A stretch of DNA of 64,000 bases. Origin: Microstegium vimineum (lineage: Eukaryota > Streptophyta > Magnoliopsida > Poales > Poaceae). The position numbers and the translations under genes were made by a program. The notes beneath the pieces are model-generated. The model made no database searches. It was given only the letters and a program-made list of their open reading frames with translations, and was not told the origin of the DNA. The stretch covers positions 8,653,773 to 8,717,772 of the forward strand of contig CM039141.1 in the NCBI GenBank assembly GCA_022036555.1, read 5' to 3'. Positions 45,259 through 56,517 of this stretch are shown one piece after another. How positions within the stretch are numbered: position 1 is the first letter of the stretch; every line of letters starts with the position of its first letter.

Positions 45259-47174
45259 GGCGCCCGGTGGCCGGCGGTGTGTAGTGTGTGCTTTGGTTGC
45301 TCTTGGTTGTGGCCTGTGAGAGGAACGGGAAATATATAAACGGAGACGCAGGGCTATCGATCGATATAATAAGCATTATATACATTAAAATATAATTTGT
45401 TATGAATTTATGGGTATTTATTTATTTAGTATCATAAATATTCACATTTTTTTAATTACATGTTCATTTAAAATTACCTGTATAGTGTTTTTTTTTCCTT
45501 ACAACAAACATCAGGTTCTTATCCGCTGCAAAAATCATAAGTTAAAAGAGGGTCTTTTGAAACAAGCTTAGAATTAGAATTATTAGTACAGCAAACATTC
45601 TGTTAACATTTTCTTTCTTTCTTTCTTATTAGACCGGAACATTACAGATCTACCACGTTAATTGCTGCCAAAAATAAAATAAAAAAAACGCTGGGTCCTG
45701 ATTATTTTATTCATCAGCTAGCATAGGACATTGTATTTTATTGCAAACAATATTTTCCCTTCTCAGTCCAGAACACTGCAAACTGTTTTCCAGCCTGTTC
45801 GCTTGGCTTTTCAGCCGACCTAAATCCAGCCAGAACAGTGTTTTTCTCTCACAAGAAATCAGCCAGCAGTGCATAAACCTGCCAGAACAGTGCATAATCC
45901 TTGTTACTAGTCCATAACACTACAAATAAACCTGCTAGCAGAATAACAAAAACCCATCTCCACGTCCTATTCGTTTGGCTTATAAATAATACAACAATAT
46001 TTTTATTTTTTCACAATAAAACAACAAAAAATAACACCAATCCTTAGAAATGATATGTATATGATCACATTCCATTCCAGTGCATGCGCATCTCTTCCCC
46101 CCACCCTCCACACACACATACACAAAAAAAAAAACAATGGCCACCCATATATATATCAGTAGCACTCACAAAGTCACAAATGATAGTGTGTTGTGGGAGG
46201 ATGACACTGTAGCAGGGGTTGAAGGTGCTGCAGCCTACTCCATTCATGCTACTACATGCATACTGTATATGCCATTGGCATCTGAGTGGATAGATCATGG
46301 GCCGGCGTAACATGCAGGCAGCAGGGAGAGGGTCAGAAGAGGCAGATGGAGCTAGGGCCAGCAGGAGCAGGGCAGGGGATGCATCGCGTGCTCATGCATG
46401 CCCCCTCAGCCCAGTCGTCACATGGTGTGTTGTTTTGTTTGTTGAAGCCGGAGTCCACCACTGCAACAACAAGCTCTGGCTTCATCAGTCTGCTCAAGAT
46501 CACGCACTCGCCGCCATAGCCCATCACCAAATAAAAGTCACTCCTCCTGGCCCTAGCCGGATGAAAGGCAAGCTGCTTGCATTGCTTGGACTTGGACTTC
46601 CACTGACGACTGACCGGAAGATCGAGAATGAGATAAGCATCAGCACCGACGCCGGCAGATGCAGAAAATTATAACCGTACGTTACCTCTCTAGACACGGA
46701 ACTTTAGCTAAGCATCCACATTTAGATCCATTTTTTTACAGAAGTAAACCAATGTAGCATTCCGTTTGTATTTGATAATTATTGTTCAACCATAAAGTAA
46801 CTAGATCCAAAAGATTCGTCCTCGCAAATTATACAATTAGTTATTTTTTTAAATCAAAGTTTTGATGTGACGGAAAATCTTGTAAAGTTTTGAAATTTTG
46901 AAGCCATCTAAACATAAAAGTCGCAGCGTCAAACCCCTTAGTTTCAAGATTTTAAACATCGCTCTCGTTCCTAAGAAATCAGTTTTTTTAACTTTAATTA
47001 ATTTATATCAAAAAATAATAAATTTTAGTATCATTATGTTAAACATATTTTTATAATAAATTTATTTGGAGGCATAAATGTTGTATATTTTTTTTATAAA
47101 CATAGTTAAAGTTTAAAAAAGTTTAAGGTGCACGATGTTTGTTTTGGAACTGAGTGAGTATATACTCCTACATA
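45259..47174. other. Intergenic region upstream of the HLH gene
   Basis: Holds AT-rich DNA and a hAT-MITE-like stretch at about 45795-45985 (CCTGTTCGCTTGGCTTTTCAG, AACAGTGTTTTTCTCTCACA, then TTCGTTTGGCTTATAA). A probable degenerate Stowaway copy lies at about 46965-47150 (CTCGTTCCTAAG ... TTTGGAACTGAGTGAGTA). The ORFs at 46080-46674 have no recognisable domain. Confidence 0.45.
45331..45341 (-). promoter_or_regulatory. Possible TATA box of the HLH gene
   Basis: Minus-strand GTTTATATATT lies about 75 bp upstream of the ATG at 45258, a plausible spacing for a short leader. The same bases read TATATAAA on the plus strand, so direction is not certain. Confidence 0.45.
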
Positions 47175-47414
47175 CTTCCTCCGTCCTTTATTAAGTGTCT
47201 TTTTAGGTCTTCGTGTCACAACTTTGACTAGATTTATAGAAAATATATATGTACAATATTTGTATCTTTAAATAAATTTATTAAAAAAATTAGATAAACA
47301 GATCTATCTAGTGATATTAACTGTGCATCATAAATATTAATATTTTTTACTATAAAATTAATCAAAAATATTTCTTGGAAAATAGGAAAAGACAGTTATT
47401 TAGGAACAAGGGAG
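47175..47414. mobile_element. Stowaway-like MITE
   Basis: 240 bp flanked by TA (47173-47174 and 47415-47416). Left end CTTCCTCCGTCCTTTATTAA and right end TTATTTAGGAACAAGGGAG are imperfect inverted copies of the Stowaway CTCCCTCCGT terminus. Interior AT-rich and non-coding. Confidence 0.65.
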
Positions 47415-50400
47415 TACTTAGGAGCAGGAGCACGCTATAGTATGCAGCTAGCCTAGCTAGCTCAAATTAATCATGTCATTTCGCTTCCTTTGACTGTTGA
47501 AGAGCACGCATAGGCAGCAGTGCTCGATCACTAGTTAGTGAAGGGGACCTCGATCGATCGATCAGCTCCGTCGTCCATCACACATCTGCAGTGCGTGCGT
47601 TTATTTGAATCGAAAATGAAAAGGATACTGTATTCAGGCATAGCGAATTGAATCAATCCATCACCTGCAGCTAGAGCTGCTTCCTCTCTCCACCGACCCC
47701 AACTGATGAGAAGGAATTGAAGCTCGCTCGCTCAGCTCAGCCCAAGCAAAGCAGCTAGCTGGATGAACAGATCGAACAGGCAGTAGTACAGTGTGAGTGG
47801 TGTGTGACATGACATGGCAAAATAAAATGGCATGGCTTGCCTTGCCGGACCATGCATGTGCATCAGTATGATATGTACAGCGTCTTTGAACTGCTAACAG
47901 GGGGGGGGTGGGGGGGGGGGGGGGGGGTGGGAAGAGATGAGGCTATTTTAAGCTAGGGAAGCAAGCGGCATGATCCGTATATATAGACAGAATCGACCGT
48001 GTCGACGAGGGTAAGGCAAAGCAAGGCAAGTAGGCCGGGGCAGCTAGCCCTGGTCGTTCCAATCCAATCCGATCTGATACAATCATATATAGATGCTACT
48101 ATACTACTACATGCTAGCTGCCTGTCTGCCTGCTTGAGCTTGAAGCACACCAGCATATCCATATCCATATACGATAGTAGTATACTACAAGGATAGGGAT
48201 AGGGGAGAAGCAGCAGTACCTGTGATAGTCGTACTGACAAGCAAGAAAGTACTACAGGGTAATCAATGTTTGGTTGTTTTTGGCTAATAAGCCACGACTG
48301 ATGTTGTTTTGACTGTTTTTCTGTGAGACAAAAAATACTATTTCGTTGGCTGATAAGTCAGAGCGTTTATTTGCAGCACGGTTCATTCATCAGATGCAGG
48401 TATAACAACAACTATACACGCACGCTGGCAGCTGGCTCCACCCTCTCCCACTATACTACAAGCACTGCTCCCTGTCGTCCCTGCTCATCACACCTGGTGT
48501 GGTGGACTGCAGCTGCTGCAGCTTCAGGTCGTCGTCGTCGTCGTCGTTCAGTTGCAGAGACTTGCAGGCAGGCAGGCAGGCAGGCAGGCAGCAGGCCAAT
48601 AGGCCACGGCAGCAGCCGTTGAGTGAGTACCTGCTGCTGCCACGTACGGGCCATCATATCATATCATCGTGGATGCCAGCGGTGCCACGCCAGGTGAACC
48701 CTGTACATACGGCCATTAACAAACGCTTCAGACTTGTTGCAGTTGCAGGGCCTCCCGGCCACACGTACTACTGTTGTGTTGAGGCGGCTTCAGCATCTGA
48801 TCTGCGTACTGATTGGAGTCTGGAGAGAATCTAACCTGCCTGCCTCTGCCTCCTGCTGTTTCTGCTATGCCAATGCTGCCATGCCATTTCCCAATTAGCT
48901 CCCAAGAATGAATTTATTGTGAGCACGTTGGTTGTCATGCATGTGTCCCTCCCAAGTCAAATACAAACACACAGAATACAATGAAGAGAGCACAACACAA
49001 TGAGTAGTTTCAGTCAGGTAGGTTACTACGGAGTACAGTTTGGGTGTCCATGCGATGCGAGATGAATCATGAGAGATCTATTCATTCCAAGTGATGATCG
49101 ATCGATGACGGTGGGGGAGACAGCCTCACGACGCGCCGTGTCCCAGCTGCCGCCCTCAGCTCGCCAGTGACGGGGCATGCAGATCAGAGATCGAGAGACA
49201 TATGTACTGTATGATCTGACAGCTAGTTAGCGACGGATCGGAGGATGGATGGATGACCGCGAGATCCTCCTCCTGGTCTGGTCGCTGGGCATTTCGTCGT
49301 CTCCACCGCGAACAAGAGCTCTCTTGTTCAGTCACATGGCCATTCCTCCCTACTGACTTGGGACACGATGGAGGATTCGTCATCAAGGTGGAGTCAATCG
49401 GATGTGCTGCACTGGGTCTTCAGAGGTGCAACTGGAGGGTGATCTGAATGTATGCCATGAAATGTTTGTGTCGCTTTAAGCAAGTGTAAGGCTGTTGACG
49501 TTTAAACAGAACCTAAACGCTGAATGTTTTTGTTGCTTTTTGCAATATAAAAGCAGGGGGAAACCCTTTTGATCTAAAAAAAACAATGCAATGATCGATT
49601 AACTGCATGCATATCTGAGACTGCAGCTAGAATGCCGCATGCATGCGTGTGCACATGGCTGGGTTTCAATTCAAATTCAAACACCTGGCAGCATAAGCAT
49701 GAGCAGTGAGCAGACATGAATGAGTGGCAAACGTACTGGTTGCTAGTAATAAAACAGTACGATTAATTGCTCTCTGCATGCCATGTTGCAGCTAACAGCA
49801 GAGCAGGTCGGCTACCTGATGATGAACTTGCAGTGAAGGTTGCATGCATTGGGACAGGACAAAGGCCGCAGTCTTCCAAAAGACCATCTAACAAAATGTA
49901 GCATATATATATGTAACAAAATGTAGAAAATATATATGTAACAAGTCATCAGACAAAAAACTGAACTTTGAACGACCAACTATAACCTATATCTAGGTAA
50001 ATAACAGATGTCAAAGTCGGCACAGGCCTTTACATTCTTCAGAGTAACACACACAAACGGAGATGGTCCAATTTTGTAGCGCGCCTGTCTTTTCAAAAGG
50101 CGGCAAAAGATTTTGCCAGATTTTTATTACAAGGGAAAACAAAAAAAAAGAAAAGAAAAGAAAAGAACACGGATTTATAGAATTAAACTGTAGCATTTAA
50201 TTTGCTCTCCAAATATGACCCACATGAGTAGGATGAAAACGGATCAGATATGAACGGACACTACTGATATTACATTTGTTTTCATATTTATGTCCAGATT
50301 CGTATTCGAGTACGAATAGTGTCAACCATGCCGGATAGAATAAGATTCTTTATCGACATCATAAATATATGATCTGAATATTCGGATACGGATACGATTC

Positions 50401-50505
50401 AGATGTTGAATATCCGGACGCGGATACGGACTGATCTAAACCCCTCTAAACGAATTCGGCCTCGAATACGGTTAGAAAATATCCGCACCATTTTAACCCC
50501 ACAAC
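47415..50505. other. Long intergenic region, no gene supported
   Basis: Contains a G-rich run (about 47901-47930), a small hAT-MITE-like segment (about 48265-48365, GGCTAATAAGCCA ... GGCTGATAAGTCAGAGCG), a (CGT)n run near 48529-48548, a (CAGG)n run near 48569-48593 and a transposon-derived ATTCGGATACGGATACG stretch at 50280-50480. Several known plant microRNA sequences were looked for by eye without a hit. Short ORFs look random. Confidence 0.4.
47901..47930 (+). repeat. G-rich tract
   Basis: Almost pure G broken by two T bases, with TGGG at the end; it could form a G-quadruplex on the plus strand. Confidence 0.8.
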
Positions 50506-50700
50506 CAGTGACGAAACCAGGATTATCTCAAGGGGGGGGGGGGGGGGGGGGGGGCTAATTCCTCTTCTTCTTCCTCCAGCCCCTCCTTCCCTTCTTCTTC
50601 CTCCTCCATGGCTTAGGGAGGGCTTAGGGGGGTTTAAGTGTAACCATAGCCATTAGGGGGGCTGGAGCATGGGCTCCCCCCCCTACTGGCTTCGTCGCTG
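50506..50700. mobile_element. hAT-type MITE with perfect 8-bp target duplication
   Basis: Ends CAGTGACGAAACCAG and CTGGCTTCGTCGCTG are inverted repeats (13 of 15 match). The 8-bp CCCACAAC stands before (50498-50505) and after (50701-50708). Inside is an uninterrupted G run at about 50536-50554. No coding capacity. Confidence 0.85.
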
Positions 50701-52203
50701 CCCACAACCACTCTACTCTGAAAACCACTTGACAACAAAAGATAGAAACACAACGAAAGAAAAAAAAAATACAAGCGACGTCTCATGGGGGAAGAAAAGG
50801 AAAATCGATGTCTAATATTGTTGTGATTGATTGGTCTGCAAACAGAATCTTGTCGCCGACTGATATTGTTCCACCTCTTCCTTGCATATATAATGGCCAC
50901 TTCCTTCGGTTGCAGGCTCAAAAGCTCAGCATGCTTTGACGGAATGTGCATGCAAGGGTTAGTTGATGCCACCATGCACACAGATTAGGGGGAGATCTAT
51001 GTACCGTGTTGTAGATGTTGATTCGTGCAGCACCTCATCACCACCGTTCAAGTGAGATCAAATCAGCCCTCACACGCATGCATAGCGGAGGTTGCGATCC
51101 GTAAATTTCGGACGGAATCGTGACATGCAATGTTACGAATTACTAGTCGTTCATCAAGTCACATCAACGACAGTAAAAGGATGCTACACAGACAACTGTT
51201 TGCAGCACTGCTGCATATATAGAATTTTGTTCCCGAGAGTAGTGGCTGTTTTAGCCCATGCATGTCAAAATCCAGGTTCTGTGCTGAGACACGGGAAGTA
51301 ACGCCGACACTCATGTATGAAGCTGAAGTTTCACCTGAAAACAAAAGCTCGGTCATCATCAATTTGAATGGGAAAAAAGAAAAAAAGACGGACGTGTGCG
51401 TGCGACCGTGCGTGTGCGTGCATGGAATTCTGCCTGAGATCTCGTGGGACCCGCCATCCATTCCTGCCGACAGTTAACCAGTGACGTATGGATGGATGGT
51501 TCCTTTTCGTTAAGCACAGCTCTCTCTCTGAAGCTGCTGCAGCCACCTACAGCTACAGGTTAGTTGAGTTGAAAGGTTGGTTTGGTGATGATAGCTTGCT
51601 TAGGTTGTTTGGGTCTCCTCACGATATTCCTATTAGGCTGCACTCAAGTATGAAGGCAAAGCCCAACAAGAAATTCGGGCTCGCGAGCAGGCCCAACTTA
51701 ATGAGTTACAGTAGAGACTAGATCGGCCCATCGTCCCAGTCGCAGCCAGCAACCTCCACACGTATGTAAAAGAACGTGTTGTCTAGCGTCGTATCAGATT
51801 TCGTTCGCTGCCTCTGTGCCCTGTTGTGCGCAAATGAATTATTGTTGTGAAATCATCAAATCTACGGCATCCCTTTCCTGTTGCTCAAATGTGCATTATT
51901 CTTTTTGTATTCTATTTTTCCTAGTATACTTTTCATGTTTTTTGTTTTTATTTATATTTCTAGCAACATTATAGTCTGATTTTCAAACTTATCGAGAGAC
52001 AGAGACGATGCGTAGTTTGACACAGTTTGACACGATGGTCATGTTTAACGCTACGGGGTGGTACACCATTTCCGTTTACTCGGTCATTTTGACCGTTTAA
52101 ACACCTGCTTTCTTAAATAATAGGCTAAACAGAAGGTGACTAACTGTTTACTGTTTAGGATAACATTGGCTAAAAACACACAATCACACACGTAGTAAGA
52201 GTA

Positions 52204-52279
<76 letters not shown>

Positions 52280-52579
52280 CACACTATAATTGGTCGTACA
52301 AATAACACACACAAGTTGTATAAGTGCTAGAAGAGTAGGCTTACATAGCACATCCCAAATAAACTCATCTTCGTCTCCACGTCAATTATTCACTTTCATT
52401 AGGTTACGATTGCAAACAGGAGTTAATTAACTCAACTAGTGCCTTGTAGTAGTACAAATAAATACATAATATACCGGAGTAGCATAGTGTAGTGTAACTC
52501 TAGCTCTCTGTCCATACCAAAACCACAAATCCATGCGCTACACATCCAAGTTGACTTGCACGTGCCATCTACGTGATTC
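50701..52579. other. Intergenic region downstream of the glycine-rich gene
   Basis: No supported gene. It includes a 66-bp (TA)n microsatellite and, from about 52430, the probable 3' UTR of the glycine-rich protein gene. Confidence 0.4.
52209..52274. repeat. (TA)n microsatellite
   Basis: About 33 perfect TA units. Length polymorphism between individuals would be expected. Confidence 0.95.
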
Positions 52580-53899
52580 TTAAAGTCCACCACCGATGCC
52601 GCCGCCAAAGCCCCCCCCACCGCCCGATCCGCCACCGGCACCTCCCCCGAAGCCGCCTCCCTTGCCACCGCCAAAACCGCCGCCTTTGCCTCCTCCCAAC
52701 CCGCCACCGGCACCACCACCTGCGCCGCTGCCGCTGCCAACCCCACCACCGAAACCGCCGCCAGCTCCCGCACCACCGCCAAGACCACCTCCACCGAAAC
52801 CGCCGCCAGCTCCAGCACCACCTCCTGCACCACCGCCAAGACCACCACCAGCACCTCCTCCCGCACCGCCACCAAGACCACCACCTCCACCGGCACCGCC
52901 TCCAAGATCACCGCCAGCACCTCCTCCTGTGCCACCGCCAACCCCAGCACCAAAACCTCCGCCTTTGCCTCCACCGAAACCGCCGCCAGCTCCAACACCT
53001 CCCGCACCACCGCCAAGACCACCACCAGCACCTCCTCCCGCACCGCCACCAAGACCACCACCTCCACCGGCACCACCTCCAAGACCACCGCCAGCACCTC
53101 CTCCTGTGCCACCGCCAACCCCAGCACCAAAACCTCTGCCTTTGCCTCCACCGAAACCGCCGCCAGCTCCAGCACCTCCTCCCGCACCGCCACCAAGACC
53201 ACCGCCAGCACCTCCTCCCGCACCGCCGCCAAGACCACCACCTCCACCGGCACCGCCCCCAAGACCACCGCCAGCACCTCCTCCCGCACCGCCGCCAAGA
53301 CCACCACCTCCACCGGCACCGCTGCCAACTCCAGCACCACCTCCCGCGCCACCCCCAGCACCTCCGCCCGCACCGCCGCCAAGACCACCACCTCCACCGG
53401 CACCACCCCCAAGACCACCGCCAGCACCTGCTCCTGCACCACCGCCAAGGCCGCCACCGGCACCACCACCAAGACCACCGCCTCCACCAGCTCCACCTCC
53501 AACACCGAGGCCACCACCTTTCCCACCTCCAAGGCCGCCACCATGTCCAGCCCCGCCACCAAAGCCACCACCAGCACCGCCGCCTCCTCCTCCACCTAGC
53601 CCGCCACCGAACCCACCTCCATGGCCGATCCCTCCGCCAAGGCCTCCACCAGCACCGCCACCTCCACCGAAGCCTCCTCCTCCTCCAAGGCCAAAGCCGC
53701 CGCCTTTACCTCCCCCGAATCCACTGCCGTGGCCAAGGTCCGCACCGAATAAGCCTCCTCCGCCTCCGCCGCCGCCGCCCAGCAGGCCGTCCTTCTCCAA
53801 GGTGCGTGCCTCGGCGACGCGGCCGGCGGGCACGCCGAGCACGAACGCCACGGCCAGCGCCGCGAACGCCGCCGCCCACACGCGCTGCTGCCCCATCAT
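52580..53899 (-). CDS. Secreted glycine-rich cell-wall-type protein
   Basis: One exon, 439 residues, ATG at 53899 (a second ATG follows at once), stop TAA at 52580. Residues 1 to about 32 form a signal peptide (MMGQQRVW, hydrophobic AAAFAALAVAFVLGV, then a likely cut after AEA). The rest is nearly all Gly with Ala, Leu, Phe and Lys in GGGLGGGAGGG, GGGFGGGKGGG and GAGGG patterns, the composition of class-I plant glycine-rich structural wall proteins. A TATA box lies 158 bp upstream. Units of about 59 residues (177 bp) are repeated. The plus-strand Pro-rich and other long frames here follow from the GGN/CCN repeats and are not separate genes. Function (wall reinforcement) is inferred from composition only. 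Confidence 0.82.
   Translation of the reverse strand: MMGQQRVWAAAFAALAVAFVLGVPAGRVAEARTLEKDGLLGGGGGGGGGLFGADLGHGSGFGGGKGGGFGLGGGGGFGGGGGAGGGLGGGIGHGGGFGGGLGGGGGGGAGGGFGGGAGHGGGLGGGKGGGLGVGGGAGGGGGLGGGAGGGLGGGAGAGAGGGLGGGAGGGGGLGGGAGGGAGGGAGGGAGVGSGAGGGGGLGGGAGGGAGGGLGGGAGGGGGLGGGAGGGAGGGLGGGAGGGAGAGGGFGGGKGRGFGAGVGGGTGGGAGGGLGGGAGGGGGLGGGAGGGAGGGLGGGAGGVGAGGGFGGGKGGGFGAGVGGGTGGGAGGDLGGGAGGGGGLGGGAGGGAGGGLGGGAGGGAGAGGGFGGGGLGGGAGAGGGFGGGVGSGSGAGGGAGGGLGGGKGGGFGGGKGGGFGGGAGGGSGGGGGFGGGIGGGL
52790..53330 (-). repeat. 177-bp in-frame tandem repeats within the glycine-rich gene
   Basis: The marker CAAAACCTCYGCCTTTGCC recurs at 52951 and 53128, 177 bp apart. The surrounding sequence, including CCACCGAAACCGCCGCCAGC, is repeated with few changes; a third, partial copy lies on the lower-coordinate side. 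The unit is 59 codons, so copy-number change keeps the frame. Confidence 0.75.
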
Positions 53900-54553
53900 A
53901 TCGCTCGCACCACGCACGCTCTCTGATCGATGGATCGAGATCGAAGACCAAGCTAAGCTAGCTTAGCTAGGCAGCTAGCAGCACCGTACAATGGTGCTCG
54001 ATCTGCGAGCGAGAGAGCGAGACTGGTCGGAGAAGGCGCCAAGGCCGGTGTTGTTGTTTATATAGCAGGCATGATCGAGAGGTAGCGAGCGACGGAAGAA
54101 ATTAAGAAGCATTTCGCGAGCAGCGCGGATGATCGATCCGATCGGAGTAAATGCGCTGCGCGCGCGGTTAGTTGGGACGCTAAGCCCTGTTGTTTCTGTG
54201 GTGTGGTACAGCTAGCTAGCGATGGATGGATCAAGGCGGTGGTGAGCACGTACGGCCGCCGGAGCGAGCGCGAGGGCGCGCGCGGCGACGATGAGAGGTC
54301 AGAGGATGGGGGAAGCAGCGGCACATGCTTGGTAGTCGGTGCTGACTGCTGAGACTGAGAGGAGTTGAGAGCAGAACGCAGCATTTGCATTTGCATTTAT
54401 GACCGACCACGCGCTCGCTCAGCTCGCTGCTCAACCGACTCCGCGTACGGGCGGGCGGCGGCCAACAAGTCTTCTCGATCCCATTCCATGCATCGTGCTC
54501 GTGCATATGCTCTGCTAGGACTGGACTGGACTGGAGTCGTCTCTAGCTACCTA
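53900..54553. other. Leader and promoter region of the glycine-rich gene
   Basis: GC-rich with GAGCGAGAG and GATCGATC motifs; contains the TATA box listed separately. No other gene supported. Confidence 0.4.
54057..54064 (-). promoter_or_regulatory. TATA box of the glycine-rich protein gene
   Basis: Minus-strand CTATATAAAC at 158 bp upstream of the ATG, a strong plant TATA box with a normal leader length. Confidence 0.75.
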
Positions 54554-54915
54554 GGAGGTGTTTGGATCCTTTGGCAAATGGTAAATGGCAAATGACAAAT
54601 GATTTTGGTAAATCTTTTGTCACTTGAGGGTGTTTTGGATCCTTTGACAAATGACAAATGAAAAATGACAAATAACACATACAAAGACAATTGTACCCCT
54701 AATAATTACACTCATTCACATGTTATGCATAAGAGGGGGGTATGAGTGGAAGGAGTTTCTATTTGCCTTTATTTGCCACTCCAAAGTGGCAAATGACAAA
54801 TGACAAATTTTTGCTCTTTTACCATTTTTTACCTTGCATGTTTGGATCCATTTACCAAAAAAATAGCAATTTTTTTACTCTTTTACCAATTTATCAAGGG
54901 GATCCAAACACCCCC
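54554..54915. mobile_element. MITE with GGTGTTTGGATCC terminal inverted repeats
   Basis: Left end GGAGGTGTTTGGATCC and right end GGATCCAAACACCCCC are 16-bp inverted repeats with one mismatch. Inside, CAAATGACAAATG-type repeats occur on both sides in opposite direction, with a partial second copy of the left end at about 54626. Target duplication unclear, so family (hAT-like) is tentative. Confidence 0.65.
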
Positions 54916-56517
54916 AGTACTGTCTAATCCGTGTGCCGGTGGATTAGACACTTGCAATTTTAATTATACAAGTTTTTATCTTGTAAGACTGTTCCTATAT
55001 TATATTGTTATAACCGGAACTTCAGTCTCCTTTATATATCACTTAATTGTTGTGTGGATCGAGATGCTCAAGCAAAAACACCCATAGTTTCAACTTTCAA
55101 CTAGTGCCTTGGAATGCATGCATATGAGGTGAGTTCCATGTTCCACCTCAACCAGCCCAAATAATAATAACCTCTTTGGGGAGCTAGGTTTTGGAGCCAC
55201 TAGCCCAATCTAGCTCTCATATTTGAATATTTTTAGGTTAATTAAGTGTAAACTAGCTCAAACTAGCTCTGGCCTTAGAAACCAAACAGAGCCAATGATG
55301 AAAGATAGGTGATAGGTGCACATGCCTCTTTCACCATGCTGCTTAGATATTTGAGAGTTGTTTTCTTTCTAGGACGGAGGAAGTAGACATTTGAGAGTTG
55401 TTTTCTTTCTAGGACGGAGGGAGTAGACGGAATGCATCATTTATTATGTATTGCCCTCCATGCACGATAACATTCTCAGCTCACTGTGTCTGCGGTGTGC
55501 GCAGGTATTGGTGAGCTGCACGGTGGAACATGGAATAGTACTCGCACTTAAGTATTGGACTAGCTTGGGCAATGAATTTTAGAGCTACCGTACCAGGTTG
55601 CAGCCTGGCCCCGGGACGAATTCCACTCCACGTACTGTTCACCATTCATTTTCAAATACAGATAACGTGCAATGCCAATGCATGCGGCGCCGAAAGTATC
55701 TTATCTGTGTGCTGCTACAAGCACACAGCTTGTTAGGAAGGCAGCATCTAGATCCATCTTTCTACGCGTACCGACTGTCCCGGCCGGATTACAATAGAAC
55801 AACACGACCATCTTTCCAAGTTCCAACCAGCAGGAGAGGGATACAGCTATATATCCTTCTCAGATCCAACGAAAGCAGACTACCAGTGGGGAAAAGGAAC
55901 TGTGCAGCTCCCATCTCAAAGAAAGAAAGCAAGCAGGCAAGCAAGAAACAAATTATGCTCCTATATACAATACAAGCATAAGAGAAGGCTGCAGGTCAAT
56001 TAATTACGCGAAAGCATACTGCTACATGCGTTACGGCATTTAATCCCAGCACGTGGCCGGCACTGCGGCACAGCACACCCTCACCCTCTCCCCGTCGCAG
56101 CTGTTGACACGCTGATATTTATCACAACAGCAGCAGCACATGACAGAGTTCCTAGCACATTCAAAGTGGAATTTCACTTCATTCCCAGGAGGCATCGGGT
56201 GCTAATTATAAGCAGGAAACAAAAGGTTCCGAAACCCAAAGCGCTTGAATACAAGCTCCCAGGCTCAAGGTTGTTTCAGAGAGGAAGCTCGAAATTGGAG
56301 GTCTCAATTGTCGATTTCGATTTCCTCTCGTCATGAAAGGAGGGCTACTTCTAATTCTCAAGGCCGCCAAACCACTGAACCTAATACCTCCCCATGAACA
56401 AGCTTGGGGAGGATACATACAGCATCTGAAGAGCAGATTACCGATACGAGGAATTACCACAAGAGAAAATTGATACTCTGACATGAGATTCAACTGAACT
56501 CCTCAGTATTCGCATCA
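54916..56517. other. Intergenic region downstream of ALDH22A1
   Basis: Contains a degenerate MITE-like stretch at about 55165-55300 (GGGGAGCTAGG ... AGAAACCAAACAGAGCC), a 40-bp tandem duplication at 55349-55428, and the probable ALDH22A1 3' UTR from about 56150 on. No ORF supported. Confidence 0.4.
55349..55428. repeat. 40-bp tandem duplication with a Stowaway-like end
   Basis: Two head-to-tail copies starting ATTTGAGAGTTG, differing by one base. Each ends GGACGGAGGRAGTAGAC, which resembles a Stowaway MITE terminus. Confidence 0.85.

Noticed and set aside
44632..45339. 235-codon frame on the plus strand across the HLH gene
   Set aside because: Antisense shadow of a very GC-rich exon.
46080..46674. 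Overlapping frames possibly forming a small gene
   Set aside because: No domain, no conserved motif and no splice logic; repeat-like surroundings.
47415..49500. Possible microRNA precursor in the long gene-free stretch
   Set aside because: I looked by eye for common conserved plant microRNA sequences and found none; no clear stem-loop with a mature-like arm stood out.
52432..53595. 387-codon Val/Ala-rich frame on the minus strand
   Set aside because: Shifted shadow of the same GGN repeats; no domain and no plausible start context.
52596..53966. 456-codon Pro-rich frame on the plus strand (extensin-like)
   Set aside because: It is the complement of the glycine repeats. It has no signal peptide, and the minus frame has a signal peptide, an ATG pair and a TATA box.
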